Shown here piece by piece: positions 18,189 through 27,545 of a DNA stretch of 64,000 nt. A program made the translations under genes and the position numbers. Location of the stretch: contig SLHA01000087.1 in the NCBI GenBank assembly GCA_007136405.1, forward strand, positions 30,358 to 94,357, read 5' to 3'. The notes beneath the pieces are model-generated. The model made no database searches and was not told the origin of the DNA. It saw only the letters and a list, made by a program, of their open reading frames with translations. This DNA comes from Candidatus Latescibacterota bacterium. GTDB lineage: Bacteria; Latescibacterota; UBA2968; UBA8231. The first letter of the stretch is position 1, and each line of letters begins with the position of its first letter.

Positions 18189-18836
18189 CTATCTCCGTGA
18201 GGGCTGGCGCCGATCGACGTACCAGTTGACCAGTCCCATCAGCAGCCCCAGCGTGATGAAGGCTCCGGGCGGCAGAACCATGATGACCCATTCAGGCCAG
18301 GCTGCAGGCAGGACACGCATACCGAACCAGGTTCCCGATCCCAGGATCTCGCGCACGCTGGCGATACTGGCCAGCGCCAGGCCGAATCCGATGGACTGTC
18401 CCACGGCATCCGCCAAGGCGACCCGCACCGACTGCTTGGAGGCACACACTTCGCAGCGGCTGATGATGAGACAGTTAACGATGATCAGCGGCACATACGG
18501 CCCCAGTTGCTTGCTCATCTGGTACATGTAGGCCGCCAGGAACCGGTCCACGATGGTGACAAAGGTGGCGATGGTGAGCGTGAATACGAGTATGCGCAGA
18601 TGCGGTTTGAGCAACCCGCGTATGAGACTGACGATGACGTTGGCACACACGAGCACGAACAGCACTCCGCCGGTCATGGTCATAGCGGGCTGCATCCCGC
18701 CGGTAACGGCCAGCGTGGGACACATGCCCAGGAGCTGGCGGTAAATCGGATTCTCCGGCAGGATGCCGTTGATGAACCGTTCGCCGGCGGTCGGGCCGCT
18801 GTCGACAGGCCCGGCGGCGGTTGCCGCTTCCGTCAT
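18189..18836 (-). CDS. rnfE: Rnf complex membrane subunit RnfE
   Basis: This is the 215-residue partner of RnfA, with six predicted helices and the signatures NPIYRQLLGMCPTLAVT and IIVNCLIISRCEVCA. The Cys of CPTLAV and NC are the expected cluster ligands. I chose ATG 18836, with GGAG about 11 bases upstream; an in-frame TTG at 18866 would overlap rnfG and is less likely. A hydrophilic N-terminal extension (about 30 residues) precedes the conserved start at INGILPENP, so a slightly later start is possible. Confidence 0.92.
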   Translation of the reverse strand: MTEAATAAGPVDSGPTAGERFINGILPENPIYRQLLGMCPTLAVTGGMQPAMTMTGGVLFVLVCANVIVSLIRGLLKPHLRILVFTLTIATFVTIVDRFLAAYMYQMSKQLGPYVPLIIVNCLIISRCEVCASKQSVRVALADAVGQSIGFGLALASIASVREILGSGTWFGMRVLPAAWPEWVIMVLPPGAFITLGLLMGLVNWYVDRRQPSRR

Positions 18837-18843
18837 GGCCCGT

Positions 18844-19416
18844 TCACTCCTTGTCGAGCGCGGCAACCAGGTCTCCGCGCATTCTTTTCAGGGTTTGATT
18901 GATGATCCGGCATACGGCTTCCGACGATATGGTGGCTCCTGTGATGGCATCGATTTCGTTGGCAGCCCTGGCACCGGTCTTGACGACGACCAGCTCTTTC
19001 TCGGCCGGTGAGCCGGCAAACTGGGACAGAAATCCTTCCTCTGTGATCCTGTTACCCAGCCCGGGAGTTTCTTTCTGCTCGAGAACGTACACACCAGTTA
19101 TCTCCCGAACCCGGGCGTCCACACCCACCAGCAACTCGATGCGATCGGCAAAGCCCTGGCCACCGCCGGATATCACCCAGCCCAACTGGCCTGCCGGATT
19201 TTCGGCGCGGAAAACCCGCTCCCCGTCGATCTCATCCTGCGTGCTTGCTTCTCTGGTGGCCCCTGGGACGAGTTTCGGTATCTGGTCTACGGTCTCGTCC
19301 AATCTGTTCTGAGCGATGCGTCCACTCAGAGTCGACTCTACCGCGGCCAGCATTCCCCCGAAGCACAGCCCCAGAAGAATCACCAGCCAGGCCTGGGCCA
19401 AATAGTTGTTGCGCAT
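18844..19416 (-). CDS. rnfG: Rnf complex flavoprotein RnfG
   Basis: The 190-residue protein has an N-terminal membrane helix (AWLVILLGLCFGGMLAA) and a periplasmic FMN-binding domain. The flavinylation motif is DAITGATISS, where the second Thr of TGAT carries covalent FMN in the family. GLGNRITE is the conserved preceding segment. The ATG at 19416 has GGAGG at a better distance than the adjacent in-frame ATG 19419. It relays electrons between RnfD and RnfA/E. An ApbE flavin transferase, needed for FMN attachment, is not in the window. Confidence 0.92.
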   Translation of the reverse strand: MRNNYLAQAWLVILLGLCFGGMLAAVESTLSGRIAQNRLDETVDQIPKLVPGATREASTQDEIDGERVFRAENPAGQLGWVISGGGQGFADRIELLVGVDARVREITGVYVLEQKETPGLGNRITEEGFLSQFAGSPAEKELVVVKTGARAANEIDAITGATISSEAVCRIINQTLKRMRGDLVAALDKE

Positions 19417-19429
19417 CATATCCCTCCGC

Positions 19430-20440
19430 TCAAACCTGGACAGGAGCCGGTCCGCCGACAGGACGCGGGATGGTCCAGCGGTTGATCAACGGCGTCGTCG
19501 CGTTCATGAGCAGGACGGCGAACATCACGCCTTCCGGGTAACCGCTGAACAGCCGCATGAGCATGACGAACAGGCCGATTCCAACACCGAAGATCCACTT
19601 GCCGGTGGGCGTCAACGGGCTGCTGACAGGATCCGTGGCGATGAAGAAGGCACCGAACAACAGCGCACCCGCCAGGATGTGGTGCAGCATGCTCAACACA
19701 CCGTCACCGAGCAGCTGGGCGATCAGTGCAACGACAGCCGTCGACAGAATGGTACCGGCCGCGATCTCCCAGGAAGCCGTCCGGCGCAGGCACAGGAAGA
19801 TCCCCCCGGCGAGACAGGCCAATGCACTGGTTTCACCCAGAGACCCGTTGACGTTGCCCAAGAACAGCGACCACAGCGACGCGCTCTCTCCATCCTGCAC
19901 AGCCCGGGTCAATGGCGTGGCCGCCGTGACCGCGTCCAGCGCGCTCGTGTCACTCTGGTACGCGGTGGCTCCGAGGGCTACGGGAAAACAGACCAGCACG
20001 AAGGCCCTTCCGACCATGGCCGGGTTGAACAGATTCTGTCCCAGTCCGCCAAAGACGATCTTGCCCAGGCCTATGGCCACCGTTCCAGCAATCAGCCCCA
20101 CGTACCAGGGAGCGCTCCATGGCAAGGACAGAGCCAGGATCACCCCCGTGACTACGGCGGACAGGTCGTTCAGATTGGCGTGCCGTCCACGCCACCGGGT
20201 GAACAGCGCTTCAGCAACCACACAGGTCACCACGCAGATCGCCAGCTGCTTGACGGCGTAGAGGCGGAAAACCACCAGCGCGGCGACGATGAGCGGCACC
20301 AGCGCGATCAGCACGTCCAGCATCATCCAGCGAGTGGTACAGGCGCCACTGGTGCTGGCCAGATGCGGCGACGGCGCCACATTGATATGCGCCTCCGGAC
20401 TGGCCTGCGCCTCGGCTTCTCTGGGTGTATCCTCTGCCAT
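19430..20440 (-). CDS. rnfD: Rnf complex membrane flavoprotein RnfD
   Basis: The 336-residue membrane protein of the RnfD/NqrB family has the conserved GKIVFGGLGQNLFNPAMVGR segment. The FMN attachment site reads DAVTAATPLT, so the usual SGAT is TAAT with the acceptor Thr retained. A hydrophilic N-terminus of about 35 residues precedes the first helix. It is essential for ion translocation by Rnf (Na+ or H+). The ATG at 20440 has only a weak purine-rich region upstream. A gap of 129 bases separates it from rnfC, the largest gap within the rnf set. Confidence 0.92.
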   Translation of the reverse strand: MAEDTPREAEAQASPEAHINVAPSPHLASTSGACTTRWMMLDVLIALVPLIVAALVVFRLYAVKQLAICVVTCVVAEALFTRWRGRHANLNDLSAVVTGVILALSLPWSAPWYVGLIAGTVAIGLGKIVFGGLGQNLFNPAMVGRAFVLVCFPVALGATAYQSDTSALDAVTAATPLTRAVQDGESASLWSLFLGNVNGSLGETSALACLAGGIFLCLRRTASWEIAAGTILSTAVVALIAQLLGDGVLSMLHHILAGALLFGAFFIATDPVSSPLTPTGKWIFGVGIGLFVMLMRLFSGYPEGVMFAVLLMNATTPLINRWTIPRPVGGPAPVQV

Positions 20441-20569
20441 AAAGCTATGCTCTTTCCGTGGAGATTCTGCTTGACATCACGGCCTGTAGGCGGTTGCCGC
20501 CACCTGGACGGTCGCGCGCCGGTGTGCCGGACACACAGGTTGCCCCCAACCCGGTGCGTGCCGATCTCC

Positions 20570-21925
20570 TCATGGACGAGGCAGCAGAGCCTTGCCCATG
20601 CGGACGAGTTGAACCAGCGGAATCTGCGCCGGACAGGCATAAGCACAGCAGCCGCATTCCATGCAGGCGGTAATATGATACTGCCGGGCCAAGTCCCAGT
20701 CGCGGTGCCTGGCGGCCAGGGCGATCTTGGTAGGTACCAGGTTCAGGGGACACACGTCCACGCAACGACCGCAGCGAACGCAGGGGGTTTCCTCCTGGTC
20801 GATCAGATCATCCTGCGTCAGCACCGTGATCCCGCTGGTACCCTTGGTGACGGGCGCATCCAATTCACCCAGGGAAAATCCCATCATGGGACCGCCCGAC
20901 AGCACTCGGGCCGCGCTGGAGCGCAATCCGCCGCAATGATCGATCAGTTCTTGGTACGATATACCGATGGGCGCCAGCAGGTTTTTGGGGTATTCGATGC
21001 CGGAGCCTGACACCGTGACGATCCGGTGCGTCAACGCCTTGCCGCGCAACACCGCCCGGGCAACGGCCGCACAGGTCCCCACATTGAGCACTACCACCCC
21101 TACATCCAGCGGCAGTCCTCCAGTGGGCACTTCACGGTCCAGGACGGCCGGAATCAACTGTCGCTCACCGCCCATGGGATACCTGGTGGTTACTCCGGCA
21201 ATCTCCACGCCGGTGCCCGCGACCGCTTGCTCCATGGCGCCGATGGCCCGCGGTTTGTTGTCCTCGATGGCGATGACGATGCGCTCCGCACCGATGGCCC
21301 GTGCAGCCAGTAGCGCACCGGTGATTATCGGCGCCGGGGCCTCCATCATGAGCCGGTAGTCCGCCGTCAGATAGGGCTCACACTCCGAACCGTTGATCAG
21401 CAGGACATCGATGGGCTTGTCCTTGTTGGGGGTCAGCTTGACATGGGTTGGGAAGGCCGCCCCGCCCATACCCACGATTCCGGCGCGACGCACGGCATCC
21501 ACAATCTGATCAGCGGAGTGACCGTCCAGATCCGTCACCGGCCAGTCTCCCCCGAACATATCCTCGAACAGGTCCTGTCCTTCGAGCTGGTCGCCGTCGG
21601 ACCGGACCGGAACGGCTGCGACATGCCTACCATTGGGCAGCGTGACCACGCCGGTGCGCGCCACCTTGCCGGCTATGGGCGTGTGCACCGGCGCCGAGAC
21701 AAAGGCCTCCGCTTCCCCCAGGACCTCCCCCATGGAAACCGATTGCCTGTTCTTGACCACCACCTCACAGGGGGCGCCGGTATGCTGATGCAGGGGTACG
21801 ATCACGTCCCTGGGGGTGGGTGCAACCTCGATGGCGGCATCGGCGGCAAAGATCTTCCGGTCCTCGGGATGTATCCCCCGGGCAAACGATCCGGTACCGG
21901 GAAGATCCTTCAGTGTCGCTGCCAT
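20570..21925 (-). CDS. rnfC: Rnf complex peripheral subunit RnfC (NADH/FMN)
   Basis: The 451-residue protein has the RnfC plan: an N-terminal domain (GIHPEDRK, HTGAPCEVVV), an NADH/FMN Rossmann-like domain with GIVGMGGAAFPTHVK and NGSECEPYLT, a SLBB-like part, and two C-terminal [4Fe-4S] clusters (CVRCGRCVDVCP, CMECGCCAYACP). It is the NAD+-reducing end of Rnf. The ATG at 21925 follows GAGGAG. The start overlaps the end of the RseC-like gene by 16 bases. The C-terminal Ala/Lys-rich extension seen in proteobacterial RnfC is absent, as in clostridial forms. Confidence 0.94.
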   Translation of the reverse strand: MAATLKDLPGTGSFARGIHPEDRKIFAADAAIEVAPTPRDVIVPLHQHTGAPCEVVVKNRQSVSMGEVLGEAEAFVSAPVHTPIAGKVARTGVVTLPNGRHVAAVPVRSDGDQLEGQDLFEDMFGGDWPVTDLDGHSADQIVDAVRRAGIVGMGGAAFPTHVKLTPNKDKPIDVLLINGSECEPYLTADYRLMMEAPAPIITGALLAARAIGAERIVIAIEDNKPRAIGAMEQAVAGTGVEIAGVTTRYPMGGERQLIPAVLDREVPTGGLPLDVGVVVLNVGTCAAVARAVLRGKALTHRIVTVSGSGIEYPKNLLAPIGISYQELIDHCGGLRSSAARVLSGGPMMGFSLGELDAPVTKGTSGITVLTQDDLIDQEETPCVRCGRCVDVCPLNLVPTKIALAARHRDWDLARQYHITACMECGCCAYACPAQIPLVQLVRMGKALLPRP

Positions 21926-22224
21926 ACTGTCTCCTCATTCGCTCGACGCCTTCTGGCCACCAACGTGCTGAGCAGCATACCGGCGCCGAGTCCGGCGACC
22001 GCGCCGATAAACTGTTCTCCATGGCTTTCGCCCAGCACCGCACCGATGCAGGCCAGGAATACGGGAACAAGAAAATGTCCCGCCGAAGCCAGCGCAAAAG
22101 ACCGCCCGGAGAGTGGCCCGGTCGCATGCCCGGCATCCTGACCGCGGTCCGTCGTTGCACAGTGGCGGCATCCGCCCGAACACGCCGTGCGCCGAAGACG
22201 CTCATCACAGTCTGTTCCGTTCAT
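21910..22224 (-). CDS. RseC/MucC-like small membrane protein
   Basis: The 104-residue protein has a Cys-rich N-terminus (CSGGCRHC) followed by two hydrophobic helices (FLVPVFLACIGAVLG and FIGAVAGLGAGMLLSTLVA) and an Arg-rich tail. This is the RseC/MucC plan, and such genes often sit beside rnf in anaerobes and beside the SoxR-reducing Rsx genes. It may help assemble or reduce the Rnf Fe-S clusters; that role is inferred from context. The ATG at 22224 lacks a clear ribosome site. Its 5' side is the strong hairpin at 22245-22282. The family call rests on layout, not on long identity. Confidence 0.62.
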   Translation of the reverse strand: MNGTDCDERLRRTACSGGCRHCATTDRGQDAGHATGPLSGRSFALASAGHFLVPVFLACIGAVLGESHGEQFIGAVAGLGAGMLLSTLVARRRRANEETVWQRH

Positions 22225-22244
22225 GTCATGGCTGGACTCGGTAA

Positions 22245-22282
22245 GGCAAGCGTGGACGCCAGGTCTGGCGTCCACGCTTGCC
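22245..22282 (-). terminator. Perfect 18-base-pair hairpin between the DHOD-like gene and the rnf operon
   Basis: GGCAAGCGTGGACGCCAG (22245-22262) is perfectly complementary to 22265-22282, with a 2-base loop. It lies 6 bases beyond the DHOD-like stop and 20 bases before the RseC-like start. No U-run follows on the minus strand (TTACCG), so it may be a Rho-assisted terminator, an RNA-processing barrier or an attenuator between nifJ and rnf expression. Confidence 0.6.
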
Positions 22283-22288
22283 CGCACG

Positions 22289-23290
22289 CTATGGCGCGTA
22301 CTGTTGGAAGGTGTTCAGAGCCTTGATGTAGTTGGCCCGTTCCAGAGCCGCCGGATTGGGACAGTGTTCATGGCTCATGCTGCCGCGCAACTGTTCGAGA
22401 GACTGATAGTCCTGCTGTGTCACCCAGGTCTGCAGCCCGTCCAACACCTCCTTGATATGCCCGATACCATGCTGCAGAAGGGCCGAACACATCATGGTGA
22501 CGGTAGCGCCGGCCAGCAGCATTTTGACTACGTCAGCGCCCGAATGGATGCCGCTGGTGGCAGCCATATCCGCCTCTATCTGGCCGTGCAGAATGGCGAT
22601 CCAGCGCAGGGGCAGCCGCATGTCGTACGGCGTACTGAGCAGCACGTTGGGTGTGACCTCGAGCGCGTCAAGATCGATGTCCGGTTGATAGAACCGGTTG
22701 AACAACACCAATCCGTCAGCACCGGCCCAGTCCAGTTGCCGAGCCACATGGGCCATGGAGCCGAAATACGGAGCGAGTTTCACCGCCACGGGTATGCTGA
22801 TGTGTTTCTTGACCTCGGTCAGTATATTCAGATGGAGTTGTTCGACCTCCTGACCGCTGACACCGGCATCTGTGGGTATGTGGTAGATATTCAGTTCCAG
22901 CGCATCGGCACCCGCGGCCTCGATCTTGTGACTGTACTCTATCCAGCCCCCCATGGTGCTGCCGTTGAGGCTGGCGATAACCGGAATATCAACGGCTTTT
23001 TTCGCCTGCTGGATGTGTTCCAGGTATTTCTCCGGTCCGATGTTGTACTTTTCGTACTCGGGGAAGTAATCGAGCGCCTCGGCGAAACTGTTGGTACCGA
23101 CATTCAGATAATGGTCCAGCTCCACGGATTCGTGGCGAATCTCCTCCTCGAACAGCGAAAAGAGGACCACGGCTGACGCTCCGGCATCCTCCATCTGCTT
23201 GATACTGGCCAGATCCCGCGCCAGCGGTGAAGCCGACACGACGAGCGGATTCTTCAGCTTCAGGCCCAGATACGTCGTCGACAGATCCAT
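22289..23290 (-). CDS. Dihydroorotate dehydrogenase-like flavoprotein
   Basis: The 333-residue TIM-barrel protein is of the DHOD family (LSTTYLGLKLKNPLVVSASPL at the start, then LELNIYHIP, VAVKLAPYF and the phosphate/FMN site near SGIHSGADVVKMLLAGA). Genes of this subfamily are commonly found next to nifJ, and here it lies 45 bases downstream of it. The pyrimidine role is doubtful: the usual pyrD partners are absent and the catalytic Cys/Ser loop is not clearly recognisable. An accessory role in ferredoxin-linked flavin chemistry is possible. The ATG at 23290 has AAGGAG upstream. Confidence 0.82.
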   Translation of the reverse strand: MDLSTTYLGLKLKNPLVVSASPLARDLASIKQMEDAGASAVVLFSLFEEEIRHESVELDHYLNVGTNSFAEALDYFPEYEKYNIGPEKYLEHIQQAKKAVDIPVIASLNGSTMGGWIEYSHKIEAAGADALELNIYHIPTDAGVSGQEVEQLHLNILTEVKKHISIPVAVKLAPYFGSMAHVARQLDWAGADGLVLFNRFYQPDIDLDALEVTPNVLLSTPYDMRLPLRWIAILHGQIEADMAATSGIHSGADVVKMLLAGATVTMMCSALLQHGIGHIKEVLDGLQTWVTQQDYQSLEQLRGSMSHEHCPNPAALERANYIKALNTFQQYAP

Positions 23291-23335
23291 ATATGAGTTC
23301 TCCTTCTGGGTTGTGGCCTGTTGCGCTTAAGCCTG

Positions 23336-26300
23336 CTACTGGGCGGAATCACCGTTATAGGACATCTCGGCCAGGTGCTGATAGATGCTCCAGCGCAGCT
23401 TGATGTTGGCTTCCGCCTGTTGCAGCAATCGCGCCGCCACCTCCGGTTTGGCCTTGACAAGCATGTTGTAGCGGGTCTCCTTGTAAGCGTAGTCCTCGAA
23501 AGCGGCCTTCGGCGCCCGTGAATCCAGCTGCAGCGGGTTTTTGCCTTTCGCCGCCAGTTCGGGGTTGAACCGGAACAAGGGCCAGTACCCTGTATCCACC
23601 GCCATCTTCTGCTGCTCCAGACCCTGCTGCATGTTGATGCCGTGAGCGATGCAGTGGCTGTACGCGATGATCAGCGAAGGACCATCATAGCTTTCCGCCT
23701 CCAGCAGGGCACGCAAGGTCTGCGCATCATTGGCCCCCATGGCCACCTGCGCCACATAGACGTTGCCGTAGACCATCACCATCCGGGCAAGGTCCTTCTT
23801 GATCATGGGCTTGCCGCCAGCCGCGAACTTGGCCACCGCCCCCAGGGGCGTGGCTTTGGACATCTGGCCACCGGTGTTGGAGTACACTTCTGTGTCCATG
23901 ACCAGCACGTTGACGTTGCGACCCGAGGCCAGAACGTGGTCCAGCCCGCCGTAACCGATGTCGTACGCCCAACCATCACCACCCATGATCCAGACACTCT
24001 TCTTCACCAGCGCGTCCGCCACGGTCCTGAGTTGCCGTACGGCGGGACCATCCAGACCGTCGAGCTTCTCCTTGAGGGCCGCGACCCGGTCCCGCTGGTT
24101 GAAGATCTCCGCCTCGTCCTTCTGGTTGCTGGTCAGAATGGCATCCGCCAGCTCCGCGCCCACTTCATCCCGCAACTGGGTCAGCAGTTCACGGGCGTAC
24201 TCGGTGTGCTTGTCCAGCGTCAACCGCATCCCCATGCCGAACTCGGCATTGTCCTCGAACAGCGAGTTCGACCATGTGGGCCCGCGGCCGTCCGCGTTGG
24301 TGGTCCATGGTGTGGTGGGTAGATTGCCGCCATAGATAGAGGAGCATCCCGTGGCATTGGCCACCAACATGCGGTCCCCGAACAACTGGCTGACGAGTTT
24401 CACATACGGAGTTTCACCACACCCGGCACACGCACCGGAAAACTCGAACAGGGGCTCCAGGAACTGCGCTCCCTTGACCGTGTTGACCTTCAGTTCGCGC
24501 CGGTCCGGATTGGGTATCTGGTTGAGGAAGAACTCCCAATTCTCCCGCTCGGAGGCGCGCAGCGGCGGCTGCGGCGACAGGTTGATCGCCTTGAGCTTGG
24601 CCTCGGCCTTGTTCTTGGCGGGACAGGCCTGCACGCACAGACCACAGCCGGTGCAGTCCTCCGGAGAAACCTGCATGGTGAAGACCGTACCTTCAGCGAA
24701 TTCCCGGCCGCGCGCTTTGGTGGACTTGAACGTTGGCGGAGCATTCTCCAACAGATCCGCATCGTACACCTTGGAGCGGATGACCGCGTGGGGGCACACC
24801 ATGACACACTTGTTGCACTGGATGCAGGTATCCGGATCCCATACGGGAATCTCCAGCGCAATGCTCCGCTTTTCCCACTTGGTGGTTCCGGTCGGGTAGG
24901 TTCCGTCCAGCGGCATGAGGCTCACGGGTATGTGGTCGGCAACCAGATCGGCTGGACGCTCCAGCATCTTTGCCGTGACATTTTTGACGAAATCAGGCGC
25001 CTCGGCCGGCACCGCGGGCGGTCTCTCGACCGTGCTGGTGGCAGACTGGGGAACGGTTACTTCGATCATGTTGTCCACCGCCTGATCCACGGCAGCATAG
25101 TTGCGCTTGACGATTTCCTCGCCACGCTTGCCGTAGGTCTTGTAGATGGTCTCCTTGATCTTGCCGATGGCTTCATCTCTGGGCAGAATTCCCGAGATGG
25201 CGAAGAAGCACGTCTGCATCACCGTGTTGATGCGCTGGCCCATACCGGTCTCACGCGCCACCTTGTAGGCGTCCACGGCGTAGAATTTGATTTTCTTGCG
25301 AATGATCTCTTCCTGGATGTGCAGCGGCATGCTGTCCCACACTTCCTCGGCCGGGACATGGGTATTCAGCAGGAAGGTAGCTCCCTCCACTGCTTTCTCC
25401 AGCACGTTGATCCGCTCCAGGAACACAGCCTGGTGGCAGGCTACGAAGTTCGCATGGTTGACCAGGTAGGTGGAATGTATGGGGCGCGGTCCGAAACGCA
25501 GGTGCGAGACCGTCATGGAGCCGGATTTGCGCGAGTCGTAGACGAAATAACCCTGCGCGTAGTTGGGTGTCTCCTCGCCGATGATCTTGATGGAGTTCTT
25601 GTTGGCGCCCACCGTGCCGTCCGCGCCCAGACCGTAGAACACCGCGCGAGTGACATCGTCCTTCTCGATGTTGTAGTCCAGATCCCACTCCACGCTGGTG
25701 TGGGTGACGTCGTCCACGATGCCCACGGTAAAATGCTTTTTGGGCCGGTCCTTTCTCAGCTCGTCGAAGACGCCCTTCAGCATACCCGGATTCAGTTCCT
25801 TGGAACCCAGGCCGTAGCGGCCTCCCGTGATGTACTTGTCGGTGATGCCCTTGGTAGCCAGCGCCTCCACCACGTCCATGTACAACGGCTCGCCCGCGGC
25901 TCCCGGCTCCTTGGTCCTGTCCAGGACGGCGATCTGCTTGACCGTGTCCGGCAACGCGGCGACGAAGTGTTCGGCGGAGAACGGACGATACAACCTCACC
26001 TTGAGGACGCCGACCTTCTCACCGTCCTGGTTCAGGGCTTCCACGGTCTCCTGGGCGGTTTCCGCCCCTGAAGCCATGATCACCACCACGCGGTCCGCAT
26101 CCGGAGCACCGACGTAATCGAACAGACGGTACTGGCGCCCCGTCAGTTCGGCGAAACGGTCCATGGCTTTCTGGACGATGCCCGGGCACTTCTGATAGTG
26201 CGTATTGCCGGCCTCGCGACTCTGGAAGAAGACGTCCGGGTTCTGTGCGGTACCCCGCAGCACGGGCTTGTCCGGCGTCATGCGGTTGGCGCGGAAGCTC

Positions 26301-26902
26301 CACACCAGGTCATCATCGATCATGGCCCGCAGCGTGTCGTCATCCAGTTCCTCGATCTTCTGGATCTCATGCGAGCTGCGAAAACCGTCGAAGAAATGCA
26401 TGAACGGCACGCGCGACTCGAGTGTGGCCGCGTGGGCGATCAGCGCCAGATCATGGATCTCCTGGATGGAAGCCGAGGCCAGCATGGCGAAGCCGGTGGC
26501 GCGCGTGGTCATCACATCGCTGTGGTCGCCGAAAATGGACAAAGCGTGGGTTGCCAGCGCGCGCGCCGATACATGCATCACGAAGGGGGTCAACTCACCC
26601 GCAATCTTGTACATGTCCGGGATCATCAGGAGCAGCCCCTGAGACGCAGTGAACGTGGTGGTCAGGGCGCCGGCCTGCTGGGCTCCGTGCAACGCCCCGG
26701 CAGCCCCGCCTTCGCTCTGCATCTCCACGACATGCGGCACCGTCCCCCAGATATTCTTGCGGCCTGCCGCCGACCAGGCGTCGGCGACCTCCCCCATATC
26801 GGACGAGGGCGTGATGGGGTAGATCGAAATCACTTCGCTCAGCCGGTGCGCGACCGAAGCCGCAGCCTCAGTGCCTTGAATGGTAGTTACCCGTTTGCTC
26901 AT
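23336..26902 (-). CDS. nifJ: Pyruvate:ferredoxin (flavodoxin) oxidoreductase
   Basis: The 1188-residue single-chain PFOR interconverts pyruvate + CoA and acetyl-CoA + CO2 with ferredoxin. The order is: pyrimidine-binding domain I (TEAAASVAHRLSEVISIYPITPSS), transketolase-like domain, gamma domain, a two-[4Fe-4S] ferredoxin domain (CIQCNKCVMVCP, CTGCGLCVQACP) and the TPP domain (CAGCGETPYVK, GGDGWAYDIGYGGLDHVL). The length is typical (about 1170-1200). The ATG at 26902 has AAGGTGAGG upstream. It heads the minus-strand series nifJ, DHOD-like, RseC-like, rnfCDGEAB, so its reduced ferredoxin would feed Rnf. It could also run as pyruvate synthase in autotrophic growth. Confidence 0.97.
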   Translation of the reverse strand: MSKRVTTIQGTEAAASVAHRLSEVISIYPITPSSDMGEVADAWSAAGRKNIWGTVPHVVEMQSEGGAAGALHGAQQAGALTTTFTASQGLLLMIPDMYKIAGELTPFVMHVSARALATHALSIFGDHSDVMTTRATGFAMLASASIQEIHDLALIAHAATLESRVPFMHFFDGFRSSHEIQKIEELDDDTLRAMIDDDLVWSFRANRMTPDKPVLRGTAQNPDVFFQSREAGNTHYQKCPGIVQKAMDRFAELTGRQYRLFDYVGAPDADRVVVIMASGAETAQETVEALNQDGEKVGVLKVRLYRPFSAEHFVAALPDTVKQIAVLDRTKEPGAAGEPLYMDVVEALATKGITDKYITGGRYGLGSKELNPGMLKGVFDELRKDRPKKHFTVGIVDDVTHTSVEWDLDYNIEKDDVTRAVFYGLGADGTVGANKNSIKIIGEETPNYAQGYFVYDSRKSGSMTVSHLRFGPRPIHSTYLVNHANFVACHQAVFLERINVLEKAVEGATFLLNTHVPAEEVWDSMPLHIQEEIIRKKIKFYAVDAYKVARETGMGQRINTVMQTCFFAISGILPRDEAIGKIKETIYKTYGKRGEEIVKRNYAAVDQAVDNMIEVTVPQSATSTVERPPAVPAEAPDFVKNVTAKMLERPADLVADHIPVSLMPLDGTYPTGTTKWEKRSIALEIPVWDPDTCIQCNKCVMVCPHAVIRSKVYDADLLENAPPTFKSTKARGREFAEGTVFTMQVSPEDCTGCGLCVQACPAKNKAEAKLKAINLSPQPPLRASERENWEFFLNQIPNPDRRELKVNTVKGAQFLEPLFEFSGACAGCGETPYVKLVSQLFGDRMLVANATGCSSIYGGNLPTTPWTTNADGRGPTWSNSLFEDNAEFGMGMRLTLDKHTEYARELLTQLRDEVGAELADAILTSNQKDEAEIFNQRDRVAALKEKLDGLDGPAVRQLRTVADALVKKSVWIMGGDGWAYDIGYGGLDHVLASGRNVNVLVMDTEVYSNTGGQMSKATPLGAVAKFAAGGKPMIKKDLARMVMVYGNVYVAQVAMGANDAQTLRALLEAESYDGPSLIIAYSHCIAHGINMQQGLEQQKMAVDTGYWPLFRFNPELAAKGKNPLQLDSRAPKAAFEDYAYKETRYNMLVKAKPEVAARLLQQAEANIKLRWSIYQHLAEMSYNGDSAQ

Positions 26903-27545
26903 TCCTCACCTTTCTGCTATACACGACCAGGACGTGCTCGTGTTGTTGGTTAGAACTGGTGTTCGCATGGTCCCGACCCTGCTGGACTGCGCCGTGTTCA
27001 CGGCCGCCGCCTGACGCCGGCGGCAAGCCGGCAGGCCGCCCGGATGCGTGCGGGATGGTATCACGTGGATGTGATTTAATTTTTTTGCTACATGCCCGTG
27101 GACACGGCAATGGCGCGCCGCCTTGCGCGGCCCGAAGCACCGGATGGACACCGGAGCGACGCATCCGTGCGAATCGAACCACGGCCACGCCCGCTACGGA
27201 CCCATCTCCCCAACCCGCCGCGCAGTGGACTCCCCCGCAGAACTCTCCGGCTAAGCAAACAGGATGCCACGATCGGCGCAAACCTGCCCATGCATGTATC
27301 CCCTGGCAGGCCGTGCGATTCGCTCCCCGGCACCTGAAACCGGCCGCGACGGCAACGTCACAGCTGGGCTGAACAGGTCCCAAACCGCCGCTCAACCGGA
27401 TGGGGGGTGCGCAAGTCATGCCCATAGTCTATCTTAACAATCTCGGACATTTCTGGTTATCTGCAACACCGCGCCCGTTGCGAGGGCACATCGGTTTTCA
27501 CGTCGCCATACCGGCACGGTTTGCCCTTCACCCGAACCGCTCCCC
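26903..27545. other. Divergent intergenic region (nifJ / hemN)
   Basis: These 643 bases hold no gene I can support. They contain the nifJ leader, with a hairpin GCCGCCG/CGGCGGC (27003-27024), an inverted repeat ATCAC-N6-GTGAT (27060-27075) beside an AT-rich run (27073-27092), and, near hemN, a weak promoter-like TTAACA followed by TATCTG at 18 bases around 27435-27465. The inverted repeat beside the AT-rich run is the best candidate control site for nifJ. Confidence 0.5.
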
